64,000 nucleotides of DNA from Adiantum capillus-veneris (lineage: Eukaryota; Streptophyta; Polypodiopsida; Polypodiales; Pteridaceae): positions 170,866,240 through 170,930,239 of the forward strand of contig CM043944.1 in NCBI GenBank assembly GCA_014529385.2. The letters run 5' to 3'. The translations under genes were made by a program, and so were the position numbers. This document shows positions 12,641 through 25,632 of the stretch, piece after piece (positions within the stretch are counted from its first letter, which is position 1; every line of letters starts with the position of its first letter). Under the pieces are notes generated by a model, which did no database searches, was not told the DNA's origin, and saw nothing but the letters and a program-made list of their open reading frames with translations.

Positions 12641-13840
12641 CAGCAAGGAAAGAAGCCTTTTGACAGCCAGTAATCACTCTTAAGTACGATAAGAAGCTCT
12701 AAACTCCATAGCCATCATCTCTTTCTCTCTCTACTCTATTTTCTAAGTAACTACCCTCTCGATGGTTGCTTTTTCATATATGAGAGCATGTATGGACTTT
12801 TTGAATATGTATGATGATGCTCCATGCTTACTTCATCATGTTTAGCACATTGATATATGCACACAGTGTGTTTATGGTCACATATGTACATAGAAAGTGC
12901 TTTTTGTTTCACGTCATGTAGACGATAGGAACATTGTTTTGGTCCTATCTCCTAAACGACTATGAATCAAGTTGAACCCTTTAAACCAAAGGTTTAAAAA
13001 ATTATTTGGAACATTTTCTCTCAAGTGTCATCTAAAAGTTCTACACAAGGAAAGAGTTATGGTCAAAATATACTTATTGCCCACTGCACTTAGTCAAAAA
13101 TTTTGACACCATGCTCCTTGGAGAACCACCATATAGATTTATTGGATGAGAAAATCCACATAACCAAATCAACACCTTGATTAAACTTGCTAATAAATAT
13201 ATTTGGATGTTTGAGAGAAATTTGTGAGTGTGAGTTATTGACCATTCCTTGTATGGGGTTACCTACTAGGCATGTAGGGGTGCTACCAAGTGGAAGTATC
13301 ATATGACATCGTGAGTTGGATGAGTGGTTCATATATGTTTTATGTTTTTATTTGGAGTGTTGAACTTATATGGGGTATATGGTTAGTCATCCTAAACGTA
13401 TGGGAAAATATGAATAAGGTGGCTTTCTTTTTCATTAAGAAGGGAATGGGGTATAGGAGGGCCTCTTTATTTGGCAGTTTAAGGAAATATTTAAAACTTA
13501 ATCAAGCTTTGACCAAGGGCTAGAATGGTGGGGTAGATAGCCTAGACATGCCTTTATAAAAATAATTTTTCTTATTTTGTTGTAGAATATATGTAGATTT
13601 TACTAGATCTGGTCGGAGTTACTCTCCCCCCAAAAGCACCTTTTCAGTTTTCAAATATTTAAAGTTTCCCTCTCTTGTCCCCTCTTTGTCTTCTCTCTCT
13701 TCTTGTTTCTCCCCCTCCAAAAGTTTTCCAAGCTCTCTTTCTCTCCCCTCTCTAAAAGTACAGATCTGTAATCTTTATCCCCACTCTCTCTCTAAAATGC
13801 CTTGACATCTTTCTCTCCTCCTCTTCTCATGCTAGGGCAT
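12640..13840. other. No recognisable gene; contains one copy of a short dispersed repeat
   Basis: Apart from the dispersed repeat listed separately at 13,436-13,540, nothing coding or structured was recognised. A pyrimidine-rich stretch runs from about 13,620 to 13,830. Confidence 0.4.
13436..13540 (+). repeat. Dispersed repeat copy 1 of 3
   Basis: The block beginning aagggaatggggtataggag and ending near ggtggggtagatag recurs at 15,257-15,360 (+, diverged) and 41,590-41,745 (inverse orientation). The family is not identified; it is probably the edge of a transposable element. Confidence 0.6.
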
Positions 13841-13849
13841 CTTTTTGTA

Positions 13850-14215
13850 AAGTAGCCTACCACACATCACTCTACCTCTTGTAACATCTCCTTCTAGATT
13901 TGCAACCTCTTCCTCCATAGCTACAACATCTCCTTCTAAACCTGCAACCTCTTCCTCCATAGCTATATCATCTCCTTGTAAACCTGCAACCTCTTTCTCC
14001 ATAGCTACAACATCTCCTTCTAGATCTGCAACCTCTTTCTCCATAGCTCCAACATTTCCTTCCAGATATGCAACCACTTTCTCCATAGATCCAAGAGCTT
14101 CTCTTCTAGATTTGCAACCTCTTTCTCCATAGCTCCAACATCTCATTCTAGATCTGCAACTTCTATCTCCATAGCTGCAACTTCTAGGTTCCCAATCCAC
14201 TTTCACTCTCTTTCC
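13850..14215. repeat. Minisatellite, 42-bp unit, about 9 copies
   Basis: The unit resembles cctccatagctacaacatct ccttctagatctgcaacct, repeated with drift. Read on the minus strand it gives a 14-residue repeat (pattern E-V-A-x-L-E-G-D-V-x-A-M-E-K) inside a 134-codon ORF at 13832-14236, which would form a coiled coil. I think the ORF follows from a 42-bp period and not from coding selection, but a repetitive coiled-coil protein cannot be excluded. Confidence 0.75.
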
Positions 14216-14239
14216 AAGCTTGCATCTCTCTTTCAAGTT

Positions 14240-15950
14240 CCATAACCCCTTTCTTGACGTGAAACATCAACTTTTCTACTTTATCTCCCTATCTCTTTTC
14301 AAAATCCTTTTCACAGTTGCTGCAACATCTCCTTCTTTTTAGTGTGTATGTGTGTGTGTGAACTATGCACTATGCAATTAATTTCTAACAAGAGTGTACT
14401 TGCTCATAGCTACTCGGCAAAGAATTACAATGCAATAGAGATCTACTATACATGGTGCCAATGTAGCAGAATGCAAGGGGTGTATGTAAGGCTTATGAAG
14501 GGTCACATGTTTTCAATGTTGGCAAAGGATCCTAAGGTAAGCATCAGTTCTTGCAAAGCATGTGTGGTTAGTGTATTTTTTCAATGAATGACTTATTAGA
14601 GCTCTTTTTTCTTTGAAATTAGAAGGATTCTTTATTAATCATCTCTTGTTTTAGCAGATTCTCCTATATTCAATAACATTGAAAACTAGTACTAGTGCCT
14701 CCAAAAGATTTATTTGAAAGCTACTGCCAATCGTGGGAAAACTTGACTCCAATGTATTTCAACAATGTAGGCCACAACATGGGTTGGTCTAAATTCAACA
14801 ATGTTCAAATACTTGCTCTTGGAAGAGGTAAAGTTTTGAATGTTTATATTGCAATCGAATTCAACTATGGATTTAAGAAACTCACATTGTATTTAGCTTC
14901 TGATATTCTATATCATGTGTTCATGTTTAATCTGTAGAAGGTGTATCGCAAAAGTTAATGACATGGAATTTCATGCCTGCAATATTTGAATAGTCAAGCC
15001 CTAGGGAGATATAATTAGTCACTTTGTGGCTCAATTGAAGACCGAGAACCAACCAAGCCAAGATGGACATTCAAGTGTAGAACCAAATCTCAACATACAT
15101 AATTGGATATCAATAGTGGCTGGTGAAAGGATGGTCACAAGGCACCATAAAACAAAGGAAAGCTCATTATTCATATTTCTTAATAAAGGACATCTAAATC
15201 TGAAATGTGACCATGAAACATATAGTTGCTAATAGTACAATTAGCCTTTATAGCAATTAGGAAGAGAATGGGATATAGGAGGGTCATTATTTGGAAGTTT
15301 AAGTACATTAAACTTAATGTGATCAAATGCATGGTGGGGTAAGTGGTGGACTTTAGGACATATGCACAAAAGTTCCTTGGATCAAGTTAGTGGCTTAGAC
15401 CACTCAGGTTATGGTAGATTTTGATAATCTGACCATAACTTCCATATACAATATAAAATATTCATGGAAGTATAGTTTTAATACGTTAAAAACATGATAT
15501 GAATTTTGTTTGATTTCAAAGGACCCAAAAAATGGATTAAAAGAAAAATAGAAGTTATGCAATAAGTTGCAATTTATTATTGAATATAAATGAGTATTGA
15601 ATTCTATCAATCTTTATTGAGATATCGTAGAAGCTTCACAACTATACTACATACCTAAAATGGAATTTTCAAAAACAATTGAGCTAACTTAAGAAATATC
15701 TAACCTACATTAATGATAGTGAAAATTCTTGCAATTTGACAAATTATTCTATTGAAGATGGACATGGAAATGCGTCAAGTAGAGAGCTTGATTTACCCTT
15801 GTAATTCTTATTTTAGAAAAACACATTTTTAAGACCCCATAATGAGTAAAATCCATTGTACATGAGAAAAATCACTCGTCAAAAAACTAAAATCTCTCGC
15901 CAAAAAACCAAAAATCAATCCCTAGTCTCGAATAGGTTCGTCGGAATATT
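14240..15950. other. No recognisable gene; contains one copy of a dispersed repeat
   Basis: Short plus-strand ORFs at 14342-14587, 14695-14937 and 15026-15232 have no recognisable motif. The second copy of the dispersed repeat lies at 15,257-15,360. Confidence 0.4.
15257..15360 (+). repeat. Dispersed repeat copy 2 of 3
   Basis: Starts gagaatgggatataggaggg and ends near gcatggtggggtaagtggtg, matching 13,436-13,540 with substitutions and small gaps. Confidence 0.55.
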
Positions 15951-15994
15951 CTCTTTTGCCGGAATATATTGGCCCGGATTGTGGTAAAAAAATT

Positions 15995-16552
15995 AGAGTT
16001 TTCCATGCGAGGCCATGTTTTGAGATAGATTATGGCCAACTCAGGTATCTTTTGCACCGAAGAACCGTGCCAGGGGGTGTTTCACAACCCAAGGGGTCTG
16101 TACCAAGCTCCGTGCGACAGGGCACGCAAAATCCCCATTTGAACTGTAGATTATGGCCAAATCAAGCATCTTTTGCACAAAAGAACTGCGTCGGGGAGTG
16201 TTTTAGGAATGGAGGGGTCTGGACCATGCTCCGTGCACCATGGTGCACAAAAGGCCTGATCAAACGGGCCTTTTGCATGCCGTGGTGCATGGAGCATGGT
16301 CCGGACCCCTCCGGTCTTGAAACACCCCCTGCGCGGCTCTTTTGTGCAAAAGATGCTTGATTTGGCCATAATCTGCAGTCCAAACGGGGATTTTGCATGT
16401 TGTGGTGGTGCACGGAGCTTGGTACAGACTCCTTGGGTCCCAAACACCCCCCCCCCCCCCCCCCCCCCACACGGTTCTTTGGTGCAAAAGATGCCTGATT
16501 TGGCCATAATCTGCCCGCGGAACATAGCTTCACATGGAAAACTCCAATTTTT
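15995..16552. repeat. Long imperfect inverted repeat (hairpin), arms about 260-290 bp
   Basis: The left arm (about 15,995-16,256) and right arm (about 16,266-16,552) are complementary in order. gtctggaccatgctccgtgc on the left mirrors gcatggagcatggtccggac on the right. gattatggccaaatcaagca mirrors tgcttgatttggccataatc. The loop is about 9 nt at 16,257-16,265. Each arm is itself built of two related half-units of about 140 bp. A run of C (16,447-16,468) interrupts the right arm. The ORFs covering it, including a glycine-run frame, are artefacts of this structure. Confidence 0.85.
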
Positions 16553-16559
16553 CGCTCCA

Positions 16560-19500
16560 AAAATGAGACATGTAACTTGATCATGGTGCAAAAAAAACCC
16601 CAATGGCGTACTTTGATGGACCCAACAAGTTGCGAACACAACACATTCTTTTGAATCTTTTTCCAAGTGACCCCATTTTCTCAGATAAGTAGACTTCTTA
16701 CAAAGAGGGTACGCAAGACCAGACCCTTGGTGACCATGCCAAAGAAAGTTTAAAAGAGAAGAACACACCTCAAACCACAGAGGAACGGACAATCCTATAG
16801 AGTGAAGAAAAAAGTACAAGAACTTTGTCCTTGGAAGGAAACAACAATCACCTCCTCCCCACCACCAATGAATAAGAAGAATAGGAAATGGAGAGCCATC
16901 ATAGTCGCTTTGCATTATATACAAAAATATAAAAAGAGCATAATGTAGGGTTAAGGAGGATGTGTTAATGTGTCATTCATGGCATAAGCATGCTTGGAGA
17001 GGCTAGTGTAGAGCTAATTGAGAGAGAAACTATTGCACAATACAATATATAGTATAATTGCAAATGATAAAGCTTAATATTATTCAGCAGAACCTGCCTC
17101 TATATAGGCTTTACAAATAGGCAGCCTTTTGACACATGAGCACAAAAGGTGGCTGCCAATGCACAATACAAGTGGCTTTCTCTTTAAAAAGGTTGTAAGA
17201 GGATTTTCACATGGCTTGACACATAAGGATTTTCTACGTGGAAGAGACTGTTCACATAAGAGATGCAACAAGACTCACATCCCAACACATAAATCCCATA
17301 ATTTCCAAAGCTCCATACTAAAGGCTGGAGCGTGAAATAATTAAGAACTTTGCTTTTACTACCGAAGTCCAACAGTCTTTGAAAATTTCATTTGACACAA
17401 AAAAATTGATGACCCTTTATCACCATTGCATGAAAATGGAGTAGATGGAAGTCTAGAACCTCCTCTATCACCTCATCTCTATCTAGTTTTTAATTTATGT
17501 TGTTCGTCATATTAGAATCATTGAGGCCTCTTCATGCTCACTCATATCTTTAACCTCCCTATCTCTCCTCGTGCTTTTTCCTTTGTTCTTATCCCTCTCC
17601 GTTTCCTTAAGCACTAGCAAAGCTAAGCCCATGTCCCAATTAAGAAATTGGATATACACCTATACATCCCATGTCCAAGTCGATGAGGGCATTGTGATAA
17701 TCTACCTTGTAATCCCTCTTAACAAGCCCTTTGACAAATTTCAATAGGCAATATCAAAAATTCTTGTTAGATTTGTACACATGCTTTAGAAAATTAATCA
17801 ACAATCATATGGTGTAAATCATTTAAAACGAGTTCATATTCACACATATGTGCCTCGAAGTAGTACTACTTAGAATCACTTAATTAATAGAAATTGAATT
17901 TTAAATCATTTTATGTGGAGAAGATAAATAGAGAACTAAACGTGCACTTGCACAATAATACAACTCTTGGATTCCAACTTTTAAGACTTAATTACTTTTA
18001 ATGTTGAAATGCTCAGAACTCATAAAATTCATGAAAAACCAAAATAATCACACCTATAAAATTAAATGAAAGCTTAAAAGAACTTAAATTAAACTTTACA
18101 ATCGATAGTTATGCACAGAGTTAGGATGTAAAACAAAATTTTCATTAAGATAAGGCCCTGTGTTTGAGCTTGTACAATGATACATCACGGGACTGAGATG
18201 TCCCTTCAAGTAAAACCCTTCTCTTTTCTAAACCTTACAATTTTGCTATACAGACAAAAAGAATATTATTCATGGATTGAGGTACTTGCTAAGATTGCTA
18301 ATGTGCCAGTCATCATTGACACAACTATTGGGAACAATATTAGTGTGGGGGAATATTTGAAGGTCCACAATCTCTTGAAAAACAATATTGGAGTCGAGCG
18401 CCTCCCATACTCCCATTGTTTGCTTCCATCTTCTCTATGGAACTTTCATTGACAAGTCTTGCTTTGCAATATGGTATGTGCATACAAATTTTCGCCAATA
18501 ATAGATCATTTGATGTGGCATAAGCGTGGCCATAGAGGAATATCTCTTGTGAGGGAAGCTCTCAAGATAAACACTATGCATATAAAAACTTTCCAAGGTC
18601 CACATAAATAGCTTCGAAGCTTCCTGTAAAAGATTCCATTGACTCCCACTTTGCAAAGTTATATGAAAGGAAAACACACCAAATTATGCAAATATTGAAG
18701 CAAACTAAGAGGTAAAAGCATAAATGGTACAATCCAAACATGTAAATAGAAGCAGAACATGTACAGTTTGCAAGAAACCTAGGTTGAGACAAAGACATGT
18801 CAAGCACCAATAGAGAAGCTATATACACATGTTATACCTTTGGTAGACGCTTGCCATTTTGAGTTTTCTCAAAACCCATGATCTTCCCATTCCAATGATG
18901 TGTCTGAGAAGCCATATGTTTGCTTGATACCTTATGTAAACTGCATGAACCTAGCTACATTTTCACCCACATAAATATTTTGTAGTCATGATAGCAAGTG
19001 AAGAACTTCTATCGTCTTGCACATTGGTGCAACTTATTGAGTCAATAAAACTCCCACGTTGACGAGCACCTAAAGAAGCCATGGAAGAAATGTAACACAT
19101 GCTTTGCCAAAAATGAACATTAGTTTATATACACAATTTTTATTAGTGTGGCATAATGAGAAATGCTAAGATGTATACGAAAATGGCACTGCTATACAAA
19201 TCTCTACATGCAAGATGGAAACAAAAACCAACATGCTGAGTGAGCAAAGATATGAGAACATTGCAAGTAGGAATGAAGCTCATTGTTCTTACCAACGCAT
19301 ATGTTGAATAAGCCTAATAATCTTACCCAACAATGCCCCTATGCCAAACCTTAAAAATGATGTGGATGAGTGAGGAGAGATCATTTTAGAGCTAGATTAG
19401 GAACAAGGACCGAGGGAGTTCTACCAAACATCGAGCAAAATTATCCGAGCAAGCTCAAAACCGAGCAAAGTTACCAAGTGAGTTTCTCACGTATATATAT

Positions 19501-19690
19501 ACTTCTTTTCTAAAAAGAGTATCACACACATACACACACACACACAGAGATTTCTCTAAAGCCAAACAATAAATGTCAGCACCATTGCTCGTCAATCATG
19601 ATTATACAAATCTAGTCGTCCTTACACATGTGACCATTGCTAGAAAAATTATGTTTTTTTTTAAACTTACATATAGATCAATTTAGTCGT
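16560..19690. other. No recognisable gene
   Basis: Only short unsupported ORFs (for example 18177-18452 plus). There is a short (CA)n tract near 19,527-19,545. No RNA gene or repeat array was noticed. Confidence 0.4.
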
Positions 19691-19697
19691 CCTTATA

Positions 19698-20019
19698 TGT
19701 AAAGAATGAGGATGCAAGAGAGCTACACAAGACAAGCACAAAGCACACAGAGATGGAAAGCTTCTTCTTCTTCTTCACAGAAAAGAGAGTACAAAATGAC
19801 TAAGTGCTAAAGCTGAAAAGTAGCACATATGTACATGCGGTCACTAAGTGTGAACTTGCTAGAAGCGTACTAGGCTGGCACTATAAGTGTAGTCCAACTG
19901 TAGAATCACTGGCAGAGATCCTCCGTGTCGGTCACCTAACGCGCCAGTGAGTAAATGCCGTAAGCGGCCAAGACCCGTAGTGGATGCCAGCTCAAGGTGT
20001 AGAGCTCGACATCTCAACA
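19698..20019 (-). repeat. Copia 3' LTR (minus-sense)
   Basis: 322 bp, starting tgtaaagaatgagg and ending catctcaaca. It is matched by the LTR at 24,509-24,830 with about four substitutions. The pol frame runs 28 nt into it and stops at 19,992. Confidence 0.95.
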
Positions 20020-22739
20020 CTCCCCCTCGAGCTCTGCATGTCCCAGAGTCCAAGCATAGTCCGGAAACGTTGAAGCTTCTCAGCTCCGAGGGCCTTGGTA
20101 AAGATATCCGCTATCTGCTCCTCTGTGCTAACGTAGACCAAGTCGATGTCGCCCGCCAACACTCGCTCTCGAACGTAGTGGTAATGGACCTCTATGTGTT
20201 TGGTCCTGGCATGGAACACTGGGTTCCTAGCCAACTGCATGCTGCTGAGGTTGTCACAATGGATGAAAATCTGCTGGTCCACCTGCACTCCCAAGTCCTC
20301 AAGTAATGTGCATAGCCAAGCTACCTTAATAGCAGCACTCCCAAAAGAGAACATGAAGCCACTCGTAGATCTCCTATCAACAATGCTACCTGCCCAATCT
20401 GCATCTGTATACCCATACAATGCTAATGGTGCATCTGCTGCATAGAACAATGCGTAGTCAAGATTACCTTGCACATACCTAAGTGTGCGTCGTACTCCAT
20501 CCAAATGTGGCTTCCTCGGAAGCTGCATGAACTGACTCTCCAAGCCTACTGTGTAGCTCAAGTCTGGCCTCGTGATAGTCAAGTAGATTAGACTACCCAC
20601 AATCTTCCTGTACATGTTGACATCCTCAACAACATCACCCTTCTCTGCACTCAACTTTGCATTCACATCCAAGGGAATAGAAATTGGCTTACAATCAGCC
20701 ATACCATACTTTGACAACATGTCCAAAGCATACTGTCTCTGTGATAGCCATACACCCTCTGGAGTCCTGATCACTTCAATGCCAAGAAAGTAGCTCAACT
20801 TGCCTAAATCTTTCATTTCAAACTCCTGTTTGAGAAGACCTTTCACATGGTCAATCTCCATAGCATTGTCACCAACAATAATAAGGTCATCTACATATAT
20901 GGTAATGACCACAATCCTCACATCACTCTCACGTACATAGAGTGAATGATCAGCATGAGCTCTCCTAAAACCAATACTGACAAGATACTTGGAAATCCTG
21001 TCATACCATGCTCTAGAGCCCTGCTTCAAACCATACAAAGCTTTGAGAAGTCTGCATACATAATCTGGGTAACCTGGATCGACATAACCAGGTGGCTGAT
21101 CCATATACACTTCCTCTTGCAACTCACCATTCAAGAAGGAATTCTTTACATCCATTTGATGCATAATCCATCCTCTAGATGCAGCCACTGCTATGACAGC
21201 TCTCACAGTCGTCATCTTTGCCACTGGAGCAAAGGTCTCCTCATAGTCTATGCCATATGTCTGTGCATAACCCTTTGCGACCAGCCTTGCCTTGTGACGC
21301 TCAATGTTACCATCAGCCTTATGCTTGGTTTTATACACCCATTTACAGCCAATAGCTTTCTTGCCACTTGGCAATGGCACCAACTCCCATGTGTCGTTTG
21401 CTTCCAATGCATCCATCTCTTCATTCATTGCATCATCCCAATGCACATTTCCAACTGCATCCTCAAAACATGTGGGCTCCACATCATGTATCACCTTAGC
21501 CATGTAAGCTTGGTGATGCGTTAGATACCCATCATAAGTCAATTTCTGAACTGGATTTCTGACTTTGTTAGATCTGCGCGGTCCTGGGTCACTCCTTTGC
21601 CCTCTAGCATCTTCTTGTACTTTCCTTACACCATGTGTCCTGACAGTCGGAATTCCAAATTCCTCATCAAGACTTTTTTCAGAACCATCTGAATCCATGT
21701 CTACATGTGAAAAACCTGATGATGCATCAGCCGTAAAGGGAGGTTCATCAACCTTTTCCTTTCCTTTTCGTGATACATTCCCTGTACCTGTTGGTGGAGT
21801 AACCTGCGTACGTAGTTTACCATTCCATGGTTTCTCAACAGAGCCACGAGAAGAGGACTCTTGTGGTCCACTCAAAACCTGTGACTGTGGACTCACATTT
21901 TGTACAACCACATTATCTTTTACATCAGCCCCAATAGTGCCTTGTGCAATACTGTACCAGCTGCTCATCTCATCAAAGACTACATCTCTGCTCACTCGTA
22001 ATTCTCGTGTAGTAGGATTGTAGCACCTGTACCCCTTTTGTTCAAGGGAATATCCCACAAGAATACATTTCTCTGCTTTAGGATCCAATTTCCTACGCAA
22101 CTCATCTGGTACATGCACGTAAGCTATGCAGCCAAACACTTTCAAGTGTGCCAAAGCAGGCTTTGTACCTGTAAACATTTCCTCAGGTGTTACATCCTGC
22201 ACCGTAGCTGTAGGTGTCCTGTTCATAATGTACACAACTGTATTTACGGCTTCAGCCCAGAAATGATGAGGCATGTTCTTCTCATTCATCAATGCACGTG
22301 CAACCTCTGCAATGTGCCTATTTTTCCTTTCTGCGACCCCATTCTGTTGTGGAGTATATCTGCATGTAAACTGCCTGCGTATACCATGCATTCGCAGAAA
22401 ATATGAAAAATCATTGGAGAAGTACTCTCCCCCTCCATCTGACCTCAATGTCTTGATTTGCATATCTGTCTCCTTCTCAATCATGACTTTGAAGTCTTGA
22501 AAGTGACCAAACACTTCACTTTTGTTACACATGAAGTAGACCCATACTTTCCTTGTATGGTCATCAATGAAAGAGACATAATACCTGCAACCATGTATAC
22601 TTGCAGTATCGGTTGGACCCCAAACATCTGTGTGCACCACCTCAAGTGGCTTTTTACATACATTGCGCTCATGTGGAAATGAGCCCTTTGACTGTTTTCC
22701 AAACTGGCATGCTGCACACACTTTATGCATACCATCCAC
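19992..22739 (-). CDS. Copia integrase, reverse transcriptase and RNase H
   Basis: A 915-codon open frame. The N-terminus continues the integrase zinc region (MHKVCAACQFGKQSKGSF). The catalytic core follows (HTDVWGPTDTASIHG, FIDDHTRKVWVYF, TPQQNGVAERKNR). Reverse transcriptase carries YVDDLIIV at about residue 613. RNase H carries YTDADWAGSIVDRRSTSGF near residue 779 and the C-terminal HYHYVRERV. Order (integrase before RT) identifies Ty1/copia. The frame is open from end to end, so decay is limited to the frameshifts at its start and in gag. Confidence 0.96.
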   Translation of the reverse strand: MDGMHKVCAACQFGKQSKGSFPHERNVCKKPLEVVHTDVWGPTDTASIHGCRYYVSFIDDHTRKVWVYFMCNKSEVFGHFQDFKVMIEKETDMQIKTLRSDGGGEYFSNDFSYFLRMHGIRRQFTCRYTPQQNGVAERKNRHIAEVARALMNEKNMPHHFWAEAVNTVVYIMNRTPTATVQDVTPEEMFTGTKPALAHLKVFGCIAYVHVPDELRRKLDPKAEKCILVGYSLEQKGYRCYNPTTRELRVSRDVVFDEMSSWYSIAQGTIGADVKDNVVVQNVSPQSQVLSGPQESSSRGSVEKPWNGKLRTQVTPPTGTGNVSRKGKEKVDEPPFTADASSGFSHVDMDSDGSEKSLDEEFGIPTVRTHGVRKVQEDARGQRSDPGPRRSNKVRNPVQKLTYDGYLTHHQAYMAKVIHDVEPTCFEDAVGNVHWDDAMNEEMDALEANDTWELVPLPSGKKAIGCKWVYKTKHKADGNIERHKARLVAKGYAQTYGIDYEETFAPVAKMTTVRAVIAVAASRGWIMHQMDVKNSFLNGELQEEVYMDQPPGYVDPGYPDYVCRLLKALYGLKQGSRAWYDRISKYLVSIGFRRAHADHSLYVRESDVRIVVITIYVDDLIIVGDNAMEIDHVKGLLKQEFEMKDLGKLSYFLGIEVIRTPEGVWLSQRQYALDMLSKYGMADCKPISIPLDVNAKLSAEKGDVVEDVNMYRKIVGSLIYLTITRPDLSYTVGLESQFMQLPRKPHLDGVRRTLRYVQGNLDYALFYAADAPLALYGYTDADWAGSIVDRRSTSGFMFSFGSAAIKVAWLCTLLEDLGVQVDQQIFIHCDNLSSMQLARNPVFHARTKHIEVHYHYVRERVLAGDIDLVYVSTEEQIADIFTKALGAEKLQRFRTMLGLWDMQSSRGSVEMSSSTP

Positions 22740-24258
22740 CTTGAATTGGGCAAACCTTTTACAATCTGTTTTGATTGCATGCTGCGCAATCTCTGCTCAT
22801 TGACATGGCCAATGCATTTGTGCCAGATGTCAACATCAGCCACAACACTTGTGCCCTGTGCAAATAATGCAGCTTTTACCTCAAGCATGTCTACATTCAG
22901 CGTAAACATTCTGCCCACACATTTGCCCTCTGTGATCAGCTTACGGCCATTCTGGAAATCTTCTATATAACAGCCATTTGGATTGAAGCAAACCTGCAAA
23001 CCCTGCTCAACCATTTGTCCAACAGAAACAAGATTCTTTGTAATGTTTGGGACATGAAGTACATCTGCTAAGTACTTTGATTTCCCACTCTTCGTATTTA
23101 GAGGTATGTCCCCTACATGAGCAATGGGGTGAGCTGTGTCATCTCCTGTCTGCACATAGCCTGACACATTTGGTTTGTGCATATCTCTAAACCACTCTCC
23201 ACGAGACGTCATGTGATTAGAGGCACCTGAATCCACATACCAAACATCATCTTGGGTGGAATTCTCTGCAATCATTGTATTCATTACATGCTGCATAACA
23301 AACATGCGCTCGTTTTTGCTGTCATCTGCATCTCTGCTAGTAGATGCATAGTTGCCCTGTTCTCTCTTTCCACTTGCTTTTCCCTTTGGACAGTCACATG
23401 ACATGTGACCTCTTTCACCACAAGTCCAACATTCTCTGCTATCTGGAGTATGTTGCTGTCTACTTGATCCTGCACCACGACCTCTTTGACTCCCCCAGCC
23501 TTGAGACTGGTTTCCCCTGCCACCTGTATTGTTTTGATTTGATTGACCTTCCAGAAATTGGCCCCTGCAACCCCTTGGGCCTCGACCACGACCTCTACCT
23601 CTACCTCTGTTGGAGTTAGAATAGAAGGCCTGTTCAGAATTATTTCTGCCATGGGAAGAGGATGTGTCAAGGTTCTTCTCCTCAAGAATAAGCATAGAAA
23701 TCAAATCTTGGAACATGGGGATGTCGTCTCTTGTATTCATGGAAGACCTAAAATGTACATACTCATCTCCTAGACCATCCAAGCATGCACGGACAATGTC
23801 ATCATCTTCCACTGAGACTTTAATAGATCCAAGAGCCTCAATGATACTCTTGATCTTCAAGGCATAGTCATTGATTGAGAGGTTGTTCCTCTTAACCTGA
23901 TTTAGCTCCGACTTTAGTTGAAGCTTCCTGGCCTTGGTGTTCACCTCGAACACTCTGCCTAAGTTTCTCCATGCAATGGCGGGGGTTTCAGCATCCTGTA
24001 GACAGCCCATCATGCCATCTGTGATGCTCATAGAAAGCCAATACATCACTTGCTCTGGCCTTGTTGCCAGTCCCTCAAAGCTTTCCTTTGTTCTGTTGTA
24101 GCATTTGCCTCGGGAATCTCTGGTTCCTTTTCATTGTCTCCTTTTACATAGTCCCAATAACCTTTTCCTTTTAGGAAATTTGTTATTCTGAACTTCCATG
24201 CAGGGTAGTTATTTTTCTCAAGATTCTCAGTAACAATCTGACTGAAACTGTCAGACAT
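22481..24258 (-). CDS. Copia gag, protease and start of integrase (frameshifted)
   Basis: Gag starts at 24,258. It shows NYPAWKFRITNFLKGKGYWDYV and a UBN2-type gag domain, an RG-rich stretch, a CCHC zinc knuckle (CWTCGERGHMSCDC, near 23,400-23,436), the aspartic-protease motif DSGASNHM (near 23,220-23,240), then the pre-integrase zinc region (DIWHKCIGHVNEQRL). The frame breaks near 24,046, where QGQSK should run directly into MYWLSM. That fits loss of one base. A second one-base loss near 22,743 moves the integrase into the next frame. The product would package element RNA and process the polyprotein. Confidence 0.93.
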
Positions 24259-24489
24259 CTTGAAGCACTAAGACAAAATAGCCGCAATCTGCAAATCTGA
24301 TGAACCTGCTATCGTGGTACCTGTAACGCTTTCTACACTCAACGAGTGTCCACAATCAAGCGTACATACAACCACTGTACTTGGATAGTAAATCTTTGTA
24401 TACTGCACTCTGGAGACCTGTTCGGCATCTGGTCGTGGATTGCGAACGAAGGTATTGTGATGCTCTTGCTCTCTTAGCCTCTCTTGCCT

Positions 24490-24508
24490 GCACCAGGCTC
24501 TGATACCA
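24490..24508 (-). promoter_or_regulatory. Copia primer-binding site (initiator tRNA-Met type)
   Basis: Minus-strand TGGTATCAGAGCCTGGTGC directly inside the 5' LTR. TGGTATCAGAGC is the standard plant copia primer site, complementary to the 3' end of initiator tRNA-Met. Confidence 0.9.
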
Positions 24509-24830
24509 TGTAAAGAATGAGGATGCAAGAGAGCTACACAAGACAATCACAAAGCACACAGAGATGGAAAGCTTCTTCTTCTTCTTCACAGAAAAGAGAG
24601 TACAAAATGACTAAGTGCTAAAGCTGAAAAGTAGCACCTATGTACATGCGGTCACTAAGTGTGAACTCGCTAGAAGCGTACTAGGCTGGCACTATAAGTG
24701 TAGTCCAGCTGTAGAATCACTGGCAGAGATCCTCCGTGTCGGTCACCTAACGCGCCAGTGAGTAAATGCCGTAAGCGGCCAAGACCCGTAGTGGATGCCA
24801 GCTCAAGGTGTAGAGCTCGACATCTCAACA
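24509..24830 (-). repeat. Copia 5' LTR (minus-sense)
   Basis: 322 bp, the promoter-bearing copy for the minus-strand gag-pol. It is followed inward by the tRNA-Met-type primer-binding site at about 24,490-24,508. Confidence 0.95.

Positions 24831-25632
<802 letters not shown>

Larger units (their letters stand above)
19698..24830 (-). mobile_element. Ty1/copia LTR retrotransposon, nearly complete
   Basis: Two 322-bp direct repeats (19,698-20,019 and 24,509-24,830), each TG...CA, bound gag-pol on the minus strand. The flanking host sequence shows a 5-bp duplication, TTATA, immediately left of 19,698 and right of 24,830. Inside the upstream (right) LTR the minus strand reads TGGTATCAGAGCCTGGTGC, the classical copia primer-binding site for initiator tRNA-Met. 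A purine tract (gagggggag) abuts the other LTR. By eye the LTRs differ at four positions, so the insertion is recent. Two frameshifts make this copy non-autonomous. Confidence 0.97.

Noticed and set aside
16151-16924. 257-codon minus-strand ORF over the hairpin
   Set aside because: It runs through a long inverted repeat and a homopolymer (giving a glycine run) with no recognisable domain.
21565-22406. Plus-strand ORFs of 120-150 codons within the copia element
   Set aside because: They are antisense shadows of the intact minus-strand pol frame.
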